Source of the DNA: Rothia nasimurium
GTDB lineage: Bacteria > Actinomycetota > Actinomycetes > Actinomycetales > Micrococcaceae
Assembly (NCBI RefSeq): GCF_014217215.1
Contig: NZ_CP056080.1
Location: forward strand, 1,116,001 to 1,180,000
Direction of reading: 5' to 3'
Length of the DNA stretch: 64,000 nucleotides
Below, one piece after another: positions 54,517 to 64,000 of this stretch. Below the pieces are notes generated by a model. The model was given only the letters and a program-made list of their open reading frames with translations, searched no databases and was not told where the DNA came from. A program made the position numbers and the translations under genes. How positions within the stretch are numbered: the stretch's first letter is position 1; each line of letters opens with the position of its first letter.

Positions 54517-55205
54517 TGCTGCACCTTGACCGCGTTGACCCCGCTACCGGCGGAACTATGGCCGAGATGGTTGATTCAGCCATGGTGACCGTCCGCGCAG
54601 TGGGTAGGGGAGAGGCCCCCAGTACCCTGCGTCTCTATCGGCCCAAGCCAACGGTGGCTTTTGGACGCAGGGATGAGCTCAACCCCCGGTTCGCTCAGGC
54701 CCGCGCGGCTGCGGTGGGTCGCGGGTTTGAACCCCTGGTGCGTACCGTGGGCGGGCACGCCGCCGCCTATCACTCGGGCTGCCTGGTGGTGGATCATTTT
54801 CAGAAGGCGTCAGACGCTGTCAGCGGCAACCACGAGCGCTACGGCATCTTCGGGGCCATGTTCGCAGAGGCCCTCACCAGCCTGGGCATTCCTGCCGGGG
54901 TGGGGGAGTTACCCGGCGAGTACTGCCCCGGTGAGTATTCGGTCTGGGGCCAGTTACCTGGAAGTCAGCGGGTCAAGCTTATTGGCACCGCCCAGCGGGT
55001 CGTTGCCGGAGCCTGGTGGTTCTCATCGGGCATCGTGGTGACAGGGGCCGATAGTCTGCGCGAGGTAACAACAGACGTTTACCAGGCCCTCGGCCTACCC
55101 CTTGACCCCGCGACAGTGGGCGCGGCAGCTGACATCGAACCCCTCATCACCGTCGACGACCTTGAAGACGCCGTCATCGAAGCCTACGAAAGCGAGGGGT
55201 TCTAG
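54516..55205 (+). CDS. Lipoate-protein ligase family protein
   Basis: The 229-residue protein belongs to the BPL/LplA/LipB family: RLYRPKPTVAFGRRDELNP near residue 40, VRTVGGHAAAYHSGCLVVD near residue 82, and VKLIGTAQRVVAGAWWFSSG near 152 with the lysine in a lipoyl-like loop. It probably attaches lipoate or octanoate to carrier domains. The ATG at 54516 shares its A with the preceding stop; the open frame from 54471 is rejected because it lies inside the previous gene. Confidence 0.9.
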   Translation: MLHLDRVDPATGGTMAEMVDSAMVTVRAVGRGEAPSTLRLYRPKPTVAFGRRDELNPRFAQARAAAVGRGFEPLVRTVGGHAAAYHSGCLVVDHFQKASDAVSGNHERYGIFGAMFAEALTSLGIPAGVGELPGEYCPGEYSVWGQLPGSQRVKLIGTAQRVVAGAWWFSSGIVVTGADSLREVTTDVYQALGLPLDPATVGAAADIEPLITVDDLEDAVIEAYESEGF

Positions 55206-56188
55206 TGTGCGGACGCTACGCCCTTGAACTAGCCCAAGAACACCCCCAGTACATGGCTGGGGTTGAACTCACCGACCCCATCACCAACTACAACGTGGCG
55301 CCCACTAGCACGGTCCCCATCCTGGTTGACCGGCTAGTGGCACCCATCGAGCAGGTTACCGGGGCGGACGCGCCCGCGCGGGCGGGTGCGTCCGCCCCCT
55401 CTGACGGCGGGCAGGGGAACTCCCCGGTCTTTACCCGCGAATTGCACTCGGCCCGCTGGGGCCTGCTGCCGGGCTGGGCGAAGGACCCCGCCTTTTCGTC
55501 GCGGGCCTTCAACGCCCGCAGTGAGACTATCTTTGAAAAGCCCACCTTCCGCGAAGCTGCAGTTTCGGGGCACTGCGCCGTGCCCGTGAGCGGCTACTAC
55601 GAGTGGAAAACCGAAACCACCGCCGCGGGTAAGCAGGTCAAAACCCCCTATTTTGTGCACCGTACCGATGGGCGCCCCATCTACTTCGCGGGCCTGTACG
55701 AGTGGTGGAAGATTCCCGCAGAATTTGCCGGGCCCGATGGGCCTTTCGCGGGTAAGCAGGGGGAGTGGCTGCTCTCCTGTTCGATTGTGACCATGGATTC
55801 GCCCGGCAACGGCGAGTTCGACCCCGGAATTATGGCTGACCTGGGCGGCGACCTCGGCTATACAAATGAGATTGAGCGGCAACTGGGTCAGCTGCACAAC
55901 CGCCTGCCCATCCCTCTTCACGTAGCCAACGAGGCTGATATCAGCGAGAATGATAGCCTCACCACCTGGCTGCGGTCAGGCCGACCAGCCGGTTCCCCTA
56001 AACCCAGCACCGAGCAGAAAAGGGCCTACCGCACCCAGGCGCAGGCGTCCTTGCAGCTCATCCGCGAGCAGGCATTCGCTGAAACCGCAGGCTGGGCTCT
56101 GCGCGAGGTGAGTAAGGACGTCGGCAACGTCCGCAACAACGCCCCCTACCTGCTGGAGCCGGTCGAAGATTTGCTCAGTGGGCTGTAA
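55205..56188 (+). CDS. SOS-response-associated peptidase (SRAP/YedK)
   Basis: The 327-residue SRAP protein crosslinks to abasic sites in single-stranded DNA through its N-terminal cysteine, here Cys2 in CGRYALELAQ after the initiator GTG. NVAPTSTVPIL, NARSETIF, GYYEWKTET (catalytic Glu) and LHNRLPIPL (His) match the family. The GTG at 55205 overlaps the previous stop by one base. An insertion rich in Ala/Gly (ADAPARAGASAPSDGG, residues 54-69) is encoded by a GC-rich palindrome. Confidence 0.94.
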   Translation: MCGRYALELAQEHPQYMAGVELTDPITNYNVAPTSTVPILVDRLVAPIEQVTGADAPARAGASAPSDGGQGNSPVFTRELHSARWGLLPGWAKDPAFSSRAFNARSETIFEKPTFREAAVSGHCAVPVSGYYEWKTETTAAGKQVKTPYFVHRTDGRPIYFAGLYEWWKIPAEFAGPDGPFAGKQGEWLLSCSIVTMDSPGNGEFDPGIMADLGGDLGYTNEIERQLGQLHNRLPIPLHVANEADISENDSLTTWLRSGRPAGSPKPSTEQKRAYRTQAQASLQLIREQAFAETAGWALREVSKDVGNVRNNAPYLLEPVEDLLSGL

Positions 56189-56248
56189 AGAATTTGATGA
56201 ATTGAGTAGGCGTAGCAGGCTCACGCTCGCTGCCGAGTTAAAACAGCC

Positions 56249-56284
56249 GAGCCCCACCCCCGCTGCTGGTGAGGGGTGGGGCTC
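56249..56284. terminator. Bidirectional terminator between SRAP and GNAT genes
   Basis: GAGCCCCACCCC (56249-56260) pairs with GGGGTGGGGCTC (56273-56284) between convergent genes. The minus strand then reads GGCTGTTTTAAC. Confidence 0.88.
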
Positions 56285-56309
56285 AACTATTACCTAGTTT
56301 ACTGCTTGT

Positions 56310-56816
56310 CTAGAGAATGTCGTCGTCTTCGGGGAACCAGCGGTTGAAATCCAGGGTCAGGTAGAGGGCTAGCGCGGCGGCGTTGTTCTCGCTGATGCGT
56401 ACTGAAACCTGCTCGTAGCCGTCCTCGAACATCTGGTCGATGCTGCGGCGAATCAGCTGTTCTGCCAGGCCTTCGCGGCGGCGGGAGGCAGCGGTGAAGA
56501 GCTCGTAGATGGTGGGGATGTCCTTGGGGTCGGTGACCACGCGGTGCTTGAGACAGAGGGACGCGGCAATAATGCGGTCGTGCTCATCAACTACCACGGG
56601 GGACGCCTCGGCGTAGAACTCGCCGTGCTCACCCTTGAGAATGCGCTCCATCTCGGCGGTGGCGTCGGCCTGGGAGGCGAAGCGTTCGTCGTCGTAGGAG
56701 GCGAAGTAGAGCCGTGCCAGCGCTTCGGCGTCGTTGAGCTGGGCGGGGCGAGTGCTGACGGTCACGGGCTGACGCGCCTTTGAAGTGTGCGAAATCAGAG
56801 TAATCAAGCCGCTCAT
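56310..56816 (-). CDS. GNAT family N-acetyltransferase
   Basis: The 168-residue protein is a single GNAT domain: STRPAQLNDAEALARLYFAS at the start, FTAASRRREGLAEQLIRRSI with the acetyl-CoA loop (RREGLA), and ENNAAALALYLTLDFNRWF near the C-terminus. AAGGAGG precedes the ATG at 56816. Substrate unknown. Confidence 0.9.
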   Translation of the reverse strand: MSGLITLISHTSKARQPVTVSTRPAQLNDAEALARLYFASYDDERFASQADATAEMERILKGEHGEFYAEASPVVVDEHDRIIAASLCLKHRVVTDPKDIPTIYELFTAASRRREGLAEQLIRRSIDQMFEDGYEQVSVRISENNAAALALYLTLDFNRWFPEDDDIL

Positions 56817-56999
56817 GGTTGGCCTCCTTGTGGGTCGGGTATTGATTTACACTGTGATGTATAGAATACTCTGTTGGCTGATGATTACCTACGGTTTTAC
56901 CGTTTATTCACCTTGTCAACGGAATATTGCGTCATAGAAAGTCTAGTTGACCGACCCCGCGGGGTGAAACTAGGTGCTGTAACAGAAAGGACGGCCGGG

Positions 57000-57824
<825 letters not shown>

Positions 57825-57898
57825 GTGCACCCTTGCGTGGCTTAACCCTCACCCGCCGCGCGGGCAGGTGGAGGTGACCTTGGGGTATTCTGTACCTT

Positions 57899-58840
57899 GT
57901 GTCAAAACGTTCTTTGTGGTCAGCAGATAGCACCAGCATGGTGATTCACGGCGATAATCTTGCCGTGCTCAAAAACCTGCCCGCAGAGAGCTTCCAGCTC
58001 ATTTATATTGACCCGCCGTTCAATACGGGTAAGGTGCAGAAACGCCAGAGCATCAAGACTGTGCGTACCGAGGGCGGTAGCCGGGTCGGCTACAAGGGGC
58101 ATACCTACGAAACTATCAAGGGCGATATCTACGGGTATTCTGACTCTTTTGAGAACTACTGGGAGTTCTTGGAGCCCCGTCTCATGCAGGCCTGGCGCCT
58201 GCTCAAGCCCACCGGCACCCTCTACCTGCACCTGGACTACCGCGAGGTCCACTACGCCAAGGTGGTGCTCGATGCCCTCTTTGGCCGGGAATCTTTCTTA
58301 AACGAAATTATCTGGGCCTATGATTACGGGGCTAAGTCTAAGAAGAAGTGGCCAGCTAAGCACGATAACATCCTGGTCTATGTGAAAGACCCCGAGAACT
58401 ATTACTTCAATTCTGAGGCGGTTGACCGCGAGCCCTACATGGCGCCCGGGCTGGTGACCCCCGAGAAGGCTGAGATTGGCAAGTTGCCGACGGACGTCTG
58501 GTGGCACACCATTGTTTCGCCCAGCGGCAAGGAGAAAACCGGCTATGCCACGCAGAAGCCCCTGGGGATATTGCGCCGTATTGTGCAGGCCTCGAGTGCG
58601 CCCGGCGACTGGGTGCTGGACTTCTTCGGTGGCTCCGGCACCACCGGCCACGCCTGCGCCCAGCTTGACCGCAACTTCCTGATGATTGACCAGAACCCCG
58701 AGGCTATTAAAATTATGCGTAAGCGACTGAAGGCCGTGGACGGGCTAGACGTGACTTTCAAGAAGTCCCGCGCTAAGGCGTCGCTAGCGGGGGCCAAGGT
58801 CACGCCCAAGACGGCTGCTATCAAGAAAACGAAAAAGTAA
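57899..58840 (+). CDS. Orphan site-specific DNA methyltransferase (beta-type amino methyltransferase)
   Basis: The 313-residue enzyme has the catalytic motif IDPPFNTG near residue 38 before the SAM motif FGGSGTTGHACAQLD near residue 243, an order typical of beta-class N4-C or N6-A methyltransferases. The target region lies between them (about residues 70-200), and a Lys-rich tail follows. No restriction gene is adjacent. The GTG at 57899 follows TATTCT by about seven bases with no Shine-Dalgarno, suggesting a leaderless mRNA. Confidence 0.9.
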   Translation: MSKRSLWSADSTSMVIHGDNLAVLKNLPAESFQLIYIDPPFNTGKVQKRQSIKTVRTEGGSRVGYKGHTYETIKGDIYGYSDSFENYWEFLEPRLMQAWRLLKPTGTLYLHLDYREVHYAKVVLDALFGRESFLNEIIWAYDYGAKSKKKWPAKHDNILVYVKDPENYYFNSEAVDREPYMAPGLVTPEKAEIGKLPTDVWWHTIVSPSGKEKTGYATQKPLGILRRIVQASSAPGDWVLDFFGGSGTTGHACAQLDRNFLMIDQNPEAIKIMRKRLKAVDGLDVTFKKSRAKASLAGAKVTPKTAAIKKTKK

Positions 58841-58843
58841 CCC

Positions 58844-59449
58844 ATGACATCCGCCTACCCGCCGATCAAACCCAATCGCACCTGGTTTATTTTTGCCCTG
58901 GGGCTGGTAGTTGCTGAGCTTATTTACCTGGCCCTGATGTACCCTTCTTTGCCCCAGCAGATTCCGGTGCACTTTGACCTTTTGGGCCAGGCTACCGGCT
59001 TGGTTGAGAAGAGGGCCTGGCTGGTCTTTGGCCCCACCCTTCTTCTGCCTGCCCTGCTTACCCTGGTCTGGTTTTCTGGGGTGGCCATGGGGCGTATGGC
59101 AAGTAAGGACGCCCGCACCCAGGTTCACGACGCCTTTTCGGCTCATGCAGGCAAGCAGGGGAGACGCCAGCTGGAAGCTGCCCAGGCCCTGGGGCTGGAG
59201 GCCCCGGTTTACTCTGCCCGCCGTCTTTACGCTCAGACGCAGGCTGTGGTTCCCTTCTTTACTGGCCTGGCCCTTGCCCTGGTGCTAGCCGTGAAAGTCA
59301 TTAACCTGACCATGGTCGGGGTGTTGGGGGAGGCGTCCGTCCTTTTCTCTGCCCTGCCCCCGGTGGGCTACTGCCTCTTCCTGACCGCCCGCTCCTACCT
59401 CGCTGGTAAAAACTTCGATTCCCGCGCCCTAGCAGAGGGCGCAAAGTAG
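58844..59449 (+). CDS. DUF1648 family membrane protein
   Basis: This 201-residue protein has the DUF1648 motif YPSLPQQIPVHFDLLGQATG near residue 33, between hydrophobic segments (TWFIFALGLVVAELIYLALM, LVFGPTLLLPALLTLVWFSG, FTGLALALVLAVKVINL, SALPPVGYCLFL). These proteins may stabilise or regulate membrane processes but have no known activity. It begins three bases after the methyltransferase stop. Confidence 0.85.
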   Translation: MTSAYPPIKPNRTWFIFALGLVVAELIYLALMYPSLPQQIPVHFDLLGQATGLVEKRAWLVFGPTLLLPALLTLVWFSGVAMGRMASKDARTQVHDAFSAHAGKQGRRQLEAAQALGLEAPVYSARRLYAQTQAVVPFFTGLALALVLAVKVINLTMVGVLGEASVLFSALPPVGYCLFLTARSYLAGKNFDSRALAEGAK

Positions 59450-59550
59450 CCAGCTAGCGGTAAAATTAGGTTTGTTCTGCACCCTCGTACCGTGCAGATG
59501 TAACGATAGCTCACCCGTTGTAGGGGTGGGCACAAACCTAGGAGACAAAT

Positions 59551-61563
59551 TTGTCCGCTCTTTCCATTACCGTCGCAGGTGCCGCCCAGCAGGTTGAGGC
59601 CGGTACCACCGCAGCCGACCTGTTCGCTGAGGACCGTGAAATCGTCGTTGCCCGTATCAACGGCAAACTGGTTGACCTCTCTACCGAACTGACCGATGGC
59701 GATACCGTTGAGCCCGTTTCTATCCACGAGGAAGACGGCCTGAACGTGCTGCGCCACTCAGCTGCCCACGTGATGGCCCAGGCCGTGCAGGAATACCGCA
59801 AGGACGCCAAGCTCGGCATCGGCCCCTACATCACCGACGGTTTCTACTTCGACTTCGACGTCGAGGAGCCCTTCACCCCCGAAGATCTCAAGAAGATTGA
59901 GAAGAACATGGTGAAGATTATCAAGAGCGGTCAGACCTTCCGCCGCCGCGTGGTCACCCAGGCAGAGGCCGAGGCCGAGATGGCGAATGAGCCCTACAAG
60001 CTGGAACTGCTGGCGCTCTCCCAGGGCCCCGGTTCCGGTGCGGACGCTGCCGACGGCGCCTCTGTTGAGGTAGGCGAAGGCGAAATCACCATCTACGACA
60101 ACGTGAACAAGAAGGGCGAGACCGTCTGGAAGGACCTCTGCCGCGGCCCTCACCTGCCCGACACCAAGCTGATTGCTAACGGCTACGCGCTGATGCGTTC
60201 CGGTGGCGCCTACTGGCGCGGGTCTGAGAAGAACCCCATGCTACAGCGTATCTACGGCACCGCCTGGCCTTCCAAGGAAGAGCTGGTTGCCTACAAGGAC
60301 CGCATTGCTGAGGCTGAGCGCCGCGACCACCGCCGCCTGGGTGAAGAGCTTGACCTCTTCTCCTTCCCCAAGACCGTCGGCCCCGGCCTGCCCGTAATCC
60401 ACCCCAAGGGCGGCGTCATTCTGCGCGCCATGGAAGACTACGTGCGTGCCCGCCACATTGAAGAGGGCTTCGAGTACGTTAAGACCCCCCATATCTCGAA
60501 GGAAGATCTCTTCTACACCTCTGGCCACCTGCCCTACTACGCGGACGGCATGTTCCCGGCAATGGAGGATGAGGGCCAGGCCTACCGTCTCAAGGCAATG
60601 AACTGCCCCATGCACAACGAGATTTTCCGTTCTCGTGGCCGCTCCTACCGTGAGCTGCCCCTGCGTCTGTTCGAGTTCGGTTCGGTCTACCGCGATGAGA
60701 AGTCCGGCGTGCTTTCTGGTCTGACCCGAGTGCGTATGATTACCCAGGACGACTCCCACTCCTACGTCACTAAGGAGCAGGCACCTGCTGAAGTTGCCCA
60801 CCTGCTCAAGTTCATGCTGTCCCTGCTAGAGGACTTCGGCATGACCGACTTCTACCTGGAACTTTCAACCCGCGACACCGAGGGCGATAAGAAGGATAAG
60901 TTCATCGGTACGGACGAGCAGTGGGAAGAAGCAACCGCTGTGCTGGAAAAGGTTGCTGCTGAGACCGGTCTGGAACTGGTGGCTGACCCGGGTGGTGCTG
61001 CCTTCTACGGTCCCAAGATTTCTGTTCAGGCTAAGGACGCGATTGGCCGAACCTGGCAGATGTCGACTGTGCAGTATGACTTCAACCAGCCTGCCCGCTT
61101 CGGCCTGGAGTACCAGGCGTCTGACGGTAGCCGCCAGGAGCCGGTCATGATTCACTCGGCTAAGTTTGGTTCCTTTGAGCGTTTCATGGGTGTGCTGATT
61201 GAGCACTATGCCGGTGCTTTCCCTGCCTGGCTGGCTCCCGTTCAGGTGATTGGTGTGCCTGTTGCTGAGGCGTTCAACGATTACATGGGTGAGGTTGCTG
61301 CTAAGCTCAAGGCCCGCGGCGTGCGCGTTGAGGTGGATTACGGTACCGACCGCTTCCCCAAGAAGATTCGTACCGCGTCTAAGGAGAAGGTACCCTTCAT
61401 CCTGATTGCCGGTGGCGAGGACGCCGAGAACGGCGCCGTGTCATTCCGCTTCCGCGACGGCTCCCAGGAAAACGGCGTGCCCGTGGACGAAGCTGTGGAG
61501 CGGATTGTGAAGCATATTGAAGAGCGGGTGAATGAGGATCCGAAGGGAACTGCTGCTGAGTAG
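59551..61563 (+). CDS. thrS: Threonyl-tRNA synthetase
   Basis: This 670-residue class II synthetase has an N-terminal TGS domain (about 1-65), the editing-domain HxxxH in [12 protein letters not shown] near residue 71, and the catalytic core with Zn-binding Cys in [16 protein letters not shown] near 352, motif 2 [16 protein letters not shown] and [11 protein letters not shown], followed by the anticodon-binding domain from about 555. The TTG at 59551 has TAGGAGAC eight bases upstream. No T-box was seen, only small hairpins in the 100-base leader. Confidence 0.97.
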   Translation: MSALSITVAGAAQQVEAGTTAADLFAEDREIVVARINGKLVDLSTELTDGDTVEPVSIHEEDGLNVLRHSAAHVMAQAVQEYRKDAKLGIGPYITDGFYFDFDVEEPFTPEDLKKIEKNMVKIIKSGQTFRRRVVTQAEAEAEMANEPYKLELLALSQGPGSGADAADGASVEVGEGEITIYDNVNKKGETVWKDLCRGPHLPDTKLIANGYALMRSGGAYWRGSEKNPMLQRIYGTAWPSKEELVAYKDRIAEAERRDHRRLGEELDLFSFPKTVGPGLPVIHPKGGVILRAMEDYVRARHIEEGFEYVKTPHISKEDLFYTSGHLPYYADGMFPAMEDEGQAYRLKAMNCPMHNEIFRSRGRSYRELPLRLFEFGSVYRDEKSGVLSGLTRVRMITQDDSHSYVTKEQAPAEVAHLLKFMLSLLEDFGMTDFYLELSTRDTEGDKKDKFIGTDEQWEEATAVLEKVAAETGLELVADPGGAAFYGPKISVQAKDAIGRTWQMSTVQYDFNQPARFGLEYQASDGSRQEPVMIHSAKFGSFERFMGVLIEHYAGAFPAWLAPVQVIGVPVAEAFNDYMGEVAAKLKARGVRVEVDYGTDRFPKKIRTASKEKVPFILIAGGEDAENGAVSFRFRDGSQENGVPVDEAVERIVKHIEERVNEDPKGTAAE

Positions 61564-61617
61564 GGAGGCATTTCTAATTTGGTGCTGATTAGCAATAAGT
61601 ATTTTATTATAAGTTAA

Positions 61618-61670
61618 ACAACAGTGGGGGTTGCATCATGACGTATGTGGCCCCCATTGTTGTCATATAT
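61618..61670 (+). terminator. Terminator after thrS
   Basis: ACAACAGTGGGGG pairs with CCCCCATTGTTGT (one G-U) around a 20-base loop, followed by CATATAT. Confidence 0.75.
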
Positions 61671-61698
61671 ATAAGTCTATCTGCTAATAGGATAAATA

Positions 61699-62703
61699 AT
61701 GTTTGATTGGTTTTTTGCCGAAGAAACATTAAGGGTTCTTCTTACAACTTTACTAGGGTCGGCCGCTGCAATATTCTCAGCATTTATTGCTTCACGCAAT
61801 GTGTCAAAGACAATTAGGAACCAAAATAAGGGGCTTCCGCCTGAGCTTTTGCGTTTAGAGAAAATTCAAGAGATAATAACAAACCACGATTCTGCTCCAA
61901 TTTTGAAAGATGTTGACGCAACTGGCCTCAAGGCTGAGTATAAAAAAGCGATGCATAGGTCAATTCTGGAGTCGCAGCTAGGCAGTCTAGGGATACAGGA
62001 TGAGTATTCTAGGAGGAAACTGATCTTTATTCCTGAAAAAATCAAGGATATTTATTCATTTCCTGATTTAAATACGCTTCATGGAACAAAGATGGACAAA
62101 ATTAGTAGGATAATTGGACAATTTCTGGCGATCGTGGCGATAATTCCACTTCTCATTACAATAATTATCACAGTATTTGTTCTAGGGTATATTTCGTATT
62201 TACTAGTAAACTATAACCCTGTTCCGCTTTTAGAAATTTTAGTAAGACTTCAAATATTGCCATTTTTTGTTGCTTGCAGCTTATTCCTATGTTTCTTGGC
62301 TCGGTCAATAATTAATCGAACCGCTTCTTTGATTGATATTGAGACAGATTTGATAGTTAGAAATGTTTATCAGCACTATTCCGAATACTTCACTGGTGCA
62401 GATTTGGTGGTTAAAGAAAACGAGTCTGAGCTTAAGAAGCGAGTCATCTTTGAAAACTCAAAGAAGTTTAAAAAATGGCAGGAAAATAACCCTGATAAAT
62501 CTTCCTGGGACTATGGCTTCAATCCTGACTCACCTCTTGCACCTCATAAGATCGAAGATGCAGTTCCTGTGGGTTGTAAGGTTGCTGCTAATAAGATTGT
62601 TTTCATACCATTGCATTTCATCTTTACAACCAGAGGTAGGAAAATTGTGAAATCTAAACCTGGGAAACATCTATCGGTAGAGCAAATTGAATATTATATT
62701 TAA
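61699..62703 (+). CDS. AT-rich membrane protein, unknown function
   Basis: The 334-residue protein has an N-terminal hydrophobic segment (LLTTLLGSAAAIFSAFIAS), two central ones (FLAIVAIIPLLITIIITVFV and LQILPFFVACSLFLCFL) and a Lys-rich C-terminal soluble part. Base composition and codon use (AAA, ATA, TTA, AAT) are far from every neighbour, so recent transfer is likely. No family is recognised; the topology recalls membrane-anchored sensor or abortive-infection-like proteins, but no catalytic motif is visible. Confidence 0.75.
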   Translation: MFDWFFAEETLRVLLTTLLGSAAAIFSAFIASRNVSKTIRNQNKGLPPELLRLEKIQEIITNHDSAPILKDVDATGLKAEYKKAMHRSILESQLGSLGIQDEYSRRKLIFIPEKIKDIYSFPDLNTLHGTKMDKISRIIGQFLAIVAIIPLLITIIITVFVLGYISYLLVNYNPVPLLEILVRLQILPFFVACSLFLCFLARSIINRTASLIDIETDLIVRNVYQHYSEYFTGADLVVKENESELKKRVIFENSKKFKKWQENNPDKSSWDYGFNPDSPLAPHKIEDAVPVGCKVAANKIVFIPLHFIFTTRGRKIVKSKPGKHLSVEQIEYYI

Positions 62704-62787
62704 AATATTTCATCTTACTTAAGCTTGTGAAGCTCCCACCCGGTATGACCTATGAAGGATTAGCGGAAATAATGAGAGGATAGCGCG

Positions 62788-62943
62788 ATGGACATGGAAA
62801 CTAAGTGCGAAGCTGAAACAGCTACCCCGAGTCCTAACACTAAGTCTCTGGAAGCGGTCCGAGAAGCAGAAGAATTCTTCGCCAGCGGCAGCAAGGGAAG
62901 GTTTGCTAACACAGAAGAGCTCTTTGATGATCTAAATATATAG
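62788..62943 (+). CDS. Orphan RelB/DinJ-type antitoxin fragment, 51 residues
   Basis: The frame begins at the ATG at 62788 with GAGAGGA seven bases upstream. The sequence NTKSLEAVREAEEFFASGSK followed by GRFANTEELFDDLNI matches the C-terminal half of RelB/DinJ antitoxins. The ribbon-helix-helix half is absent and no toxin gene follows; instead a terminator lies six bases later. It may be a remnant or a stand-alone antidote. Confidence 0.55.
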   Translation: MDMETKCEAETATPSPNTKSLEAVREAEEFFASGSKGRFANTEELFDDLNI

Positions 62944-62948
62944 AGAAA

Positions 62949-62996
62949 AGGAAGGGTGCCCCGTACATACCTGCGGGGCATCCTTCCTTAGCTTTT
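62949..62996. terminator. Terminator after the RelB-like frame
   Basis: GGAAGGGTGCCCCG pairs with CGGGGCATCCTTCC (one G-T), followed by TTAGCTTTT. It also separates the convergent dioxygenase gene. Confidence 0.85.
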
Positions 62997-63024
62997 AGAT
63001 CAGAGATTTACTCTTGGCAAGCGT

Positions 63025-64000
63025 TTAGCCGTTAGTTGGCGGGGCCGGGGGAGTTCCCATATCACCGGCAGGGGGCTGGCCGTCCGGAACACCCGCAACA
63101 GTGCCAGCAGTAGGCTCAGTGGTCGTATCAATCGGAATAGGCAGCACCTCCGAGGTGTAACCAGCGTCCATAGAACCGTCCAGAGTGATGAGCTGCTGGT
63201 CGTAGCCGTCCGAGAAAATATTGTCAGTATCCAAGGTCAGCTGGGCCAGGTTCTCAGCCGAACCCGCATAATCATCCAGCGCATACACCGCATCACACAC
63301 AGCCTGCGGAATCGCAATCTGCGAGGTCAAAATAGCATTCGTCGAATCAGTAATATCATCAATCGACGAGAACACCTCAAAGTGCAAGTGCGGCCAGCGG
63401 CCAGTGTAGCAGCCGGGAACAATGGTCTTGAAAGTTACCTTACCCTCGGTGTCCGTCACCTGAACACCGCGCAGCCAGGTTTCCTCGGTGTAGCCGTCAG
63501 AGTACATGGAGTAGTTACCCTGCGCGTCGCAGTGCCACAGGTAGACAGCGGCATTGGCCATGGGCTGATTGTTATTCACCATGTCAATCACCTGCAGGGT
63601 AACGATCATGGGCACACCCGCAACAGCTTCGGTTGACCCGATACTGGTGGTGATGTCCTGGCGTTCAACGCCCGAATTCTCAAGCACGTTTTGGCCGTTA
63701 GAGCCGTCGCCGGGGTAGGGGCCAGCAACCTCATCCGGCATTTCGGTATAGCTCGTAGCAGTAGCACTTGTGGACGCAGTGGCGCTAGCTGATGAGGTCG
63801 AGGGCGAGCTGGTAGCGGTATTGCTCTCAGAGGTGCAAGCGGCCAGCACAAAAGCGGACGCACCCAGGCCTGCCACGCTCAAAGCCTTGCGGCGGTCCAA
63901 GATGGTACCCAGATCGAAGGCCAGGCCCTGGTCCTCGACGTCCTCACCCTGGCGGTCGAGCACACGCCCCTCAAAAGTCTTGACTTCACCGGGCTGAGGC
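63025..64000 (-). CDS. Intradiol ring-cleavage dioxygenase-like protein, Tat lipoprotein, 5' end outside window
   Basis: The open frame continues past base 64000, so the start is outside. The product has a twin-arginine signal (DRRKALSVAGLGASAFVLAAC) with a lipobox cysteine, then a Ser/Thr/Ala linker, then an intradiol dioxygenase fold: NAAVYLWHCDAQGNYSMYS with a ligand tyrosine and GCYTGRWPHLHFEVFSS with the tyrosine and His-x-His. Extracytoplasmic members of this family exist in Actinobacteria but their substrates are unclear. A Pro/Gly-rich tail ends the protein. The GTG at 63963 is probably not the start. Confidence 0.85.
   Translation of the reverse strand, partial: PQPGEVKTFEGRVLDRQGEDVEDQGLAFDLGTILDRRKALSVAGLGASAFVLAACTSESNTATSSPSTSSASATASTSATATSYTEMPDEVAGPYPGDGSNGQNVLENSGVERQDITTSIGSTEAVAGVPMIVTLQVIDMVNNNQPMANAAVYLWHCDAQGNYSMYSDGYTEETWLRGVQVTDTEGKVTFKTIVPGCYTGRWPHLHFEVFSSIDDITDSTNAILTSQIAIPQAVCDAVYALDDYAGSAENLAQLTLDTDNIFSDGYDQQLITLDGSMDAGYTSEVLPIPIDTTTEPTAGTVAGVPDGQPPAGDMGTPPAPPTNG

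Noticed and set aside
59450-59550. T-box upstream of thrS
   Set aside because: The leader is only about 100 bases and lacks the GGTGG-ACCGCG core.

Overview
The window is high-GC, gene-dense actinobacterial DNA. The gene order (ileS-folC-DUF4233-ndk; rne-rplU-rpmA-obg-proB-proA-nadD-rsfS; nrdHIE-marR-nrdF) and the protein sequences fit the Micrococcaceae, most probably a Rothia-like species. That assignment is inference from sequence flavour, not from a search. Start codons are often GTG or TTG behind clear AGGAGG-type ribosome binding sites. No prophage, CRISPR array or complete insertion sequence was seen. 

Layout. 1-7.9 kb: assimilatory sulfur and nitrogen reduction (end of cysN, a TauE-type exporter, a siroheme sulfite/nitrite reductase, cobA, divergent nirB and nirD, a stand-alone CysG-type dehydrogenase), so both siroheme enzymes sit beside genes for siroheme synthesis. 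7.9-9.3 kb: a tautomerase-GNAT fusion and a decayed Mrr-type restriction gene. 9.5-15.6 kb: T-box-controlled ileS, then folC, a membrane protein and ndk. 15.6-28.1 kb: a VKOR-like protein, then the long rne to rsfS housekeeping block (RNase E/G, L21, L27, Obg, proline synthesis, NAD synthesis, ribosome silencing). 28.3-28.5 kb: two tandem tRNA-Ala(GGC) genes. 

28.5-41 kb is an accessory mixture: TatD and TcdA, a MazEF-type toxin-antitoxin pair, DUF952, DUF3817 and DUF2200 proteins, transporters, a flavin monooxygenase-like protein, an HTH/Clp-N operon with a frameshift, a double-hotdog thioesterase, and two rRNA methyltransferases. 41-43.7 kb holds a flavin/ferredoxin membrane electron-transfer cluster that appears to be decaying. 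43.7-47.8 kb: an AlkZ-like protein, butanediol dehydrogenase, a lipoprotein and an App1 phosphatase. 48-53 kb: the class Ib ribonucleotide reductase locus with NrdR-box-like and DnaA-box-like sites upstream. 53-64 kb: small enzymes, lipoate ligase, SRAP protein, FAH hydrolase, an orphan DNA methyltransferase, thrS, an AT-rich foreign-looking membrane protein, an orphan RelB-like antitoxin and a partial Tat-exported intradiol dioxygenase-like protein. 

The points most worth a second look are the eroded flavin/ferredoxin cluster with C-tracts at critical places, the tautomerase-acetyltransferase fusion, a near-perfect 57-nt palindrome, the tandem tRNA-Ala genes with a compensatory base-pair swap and a one-base spacer, the decayed Mrr gene in a genome that also carries an orphan methyltransferase, and a recurring GGACGCC-type short motif. 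No large undescribed defence system was found.
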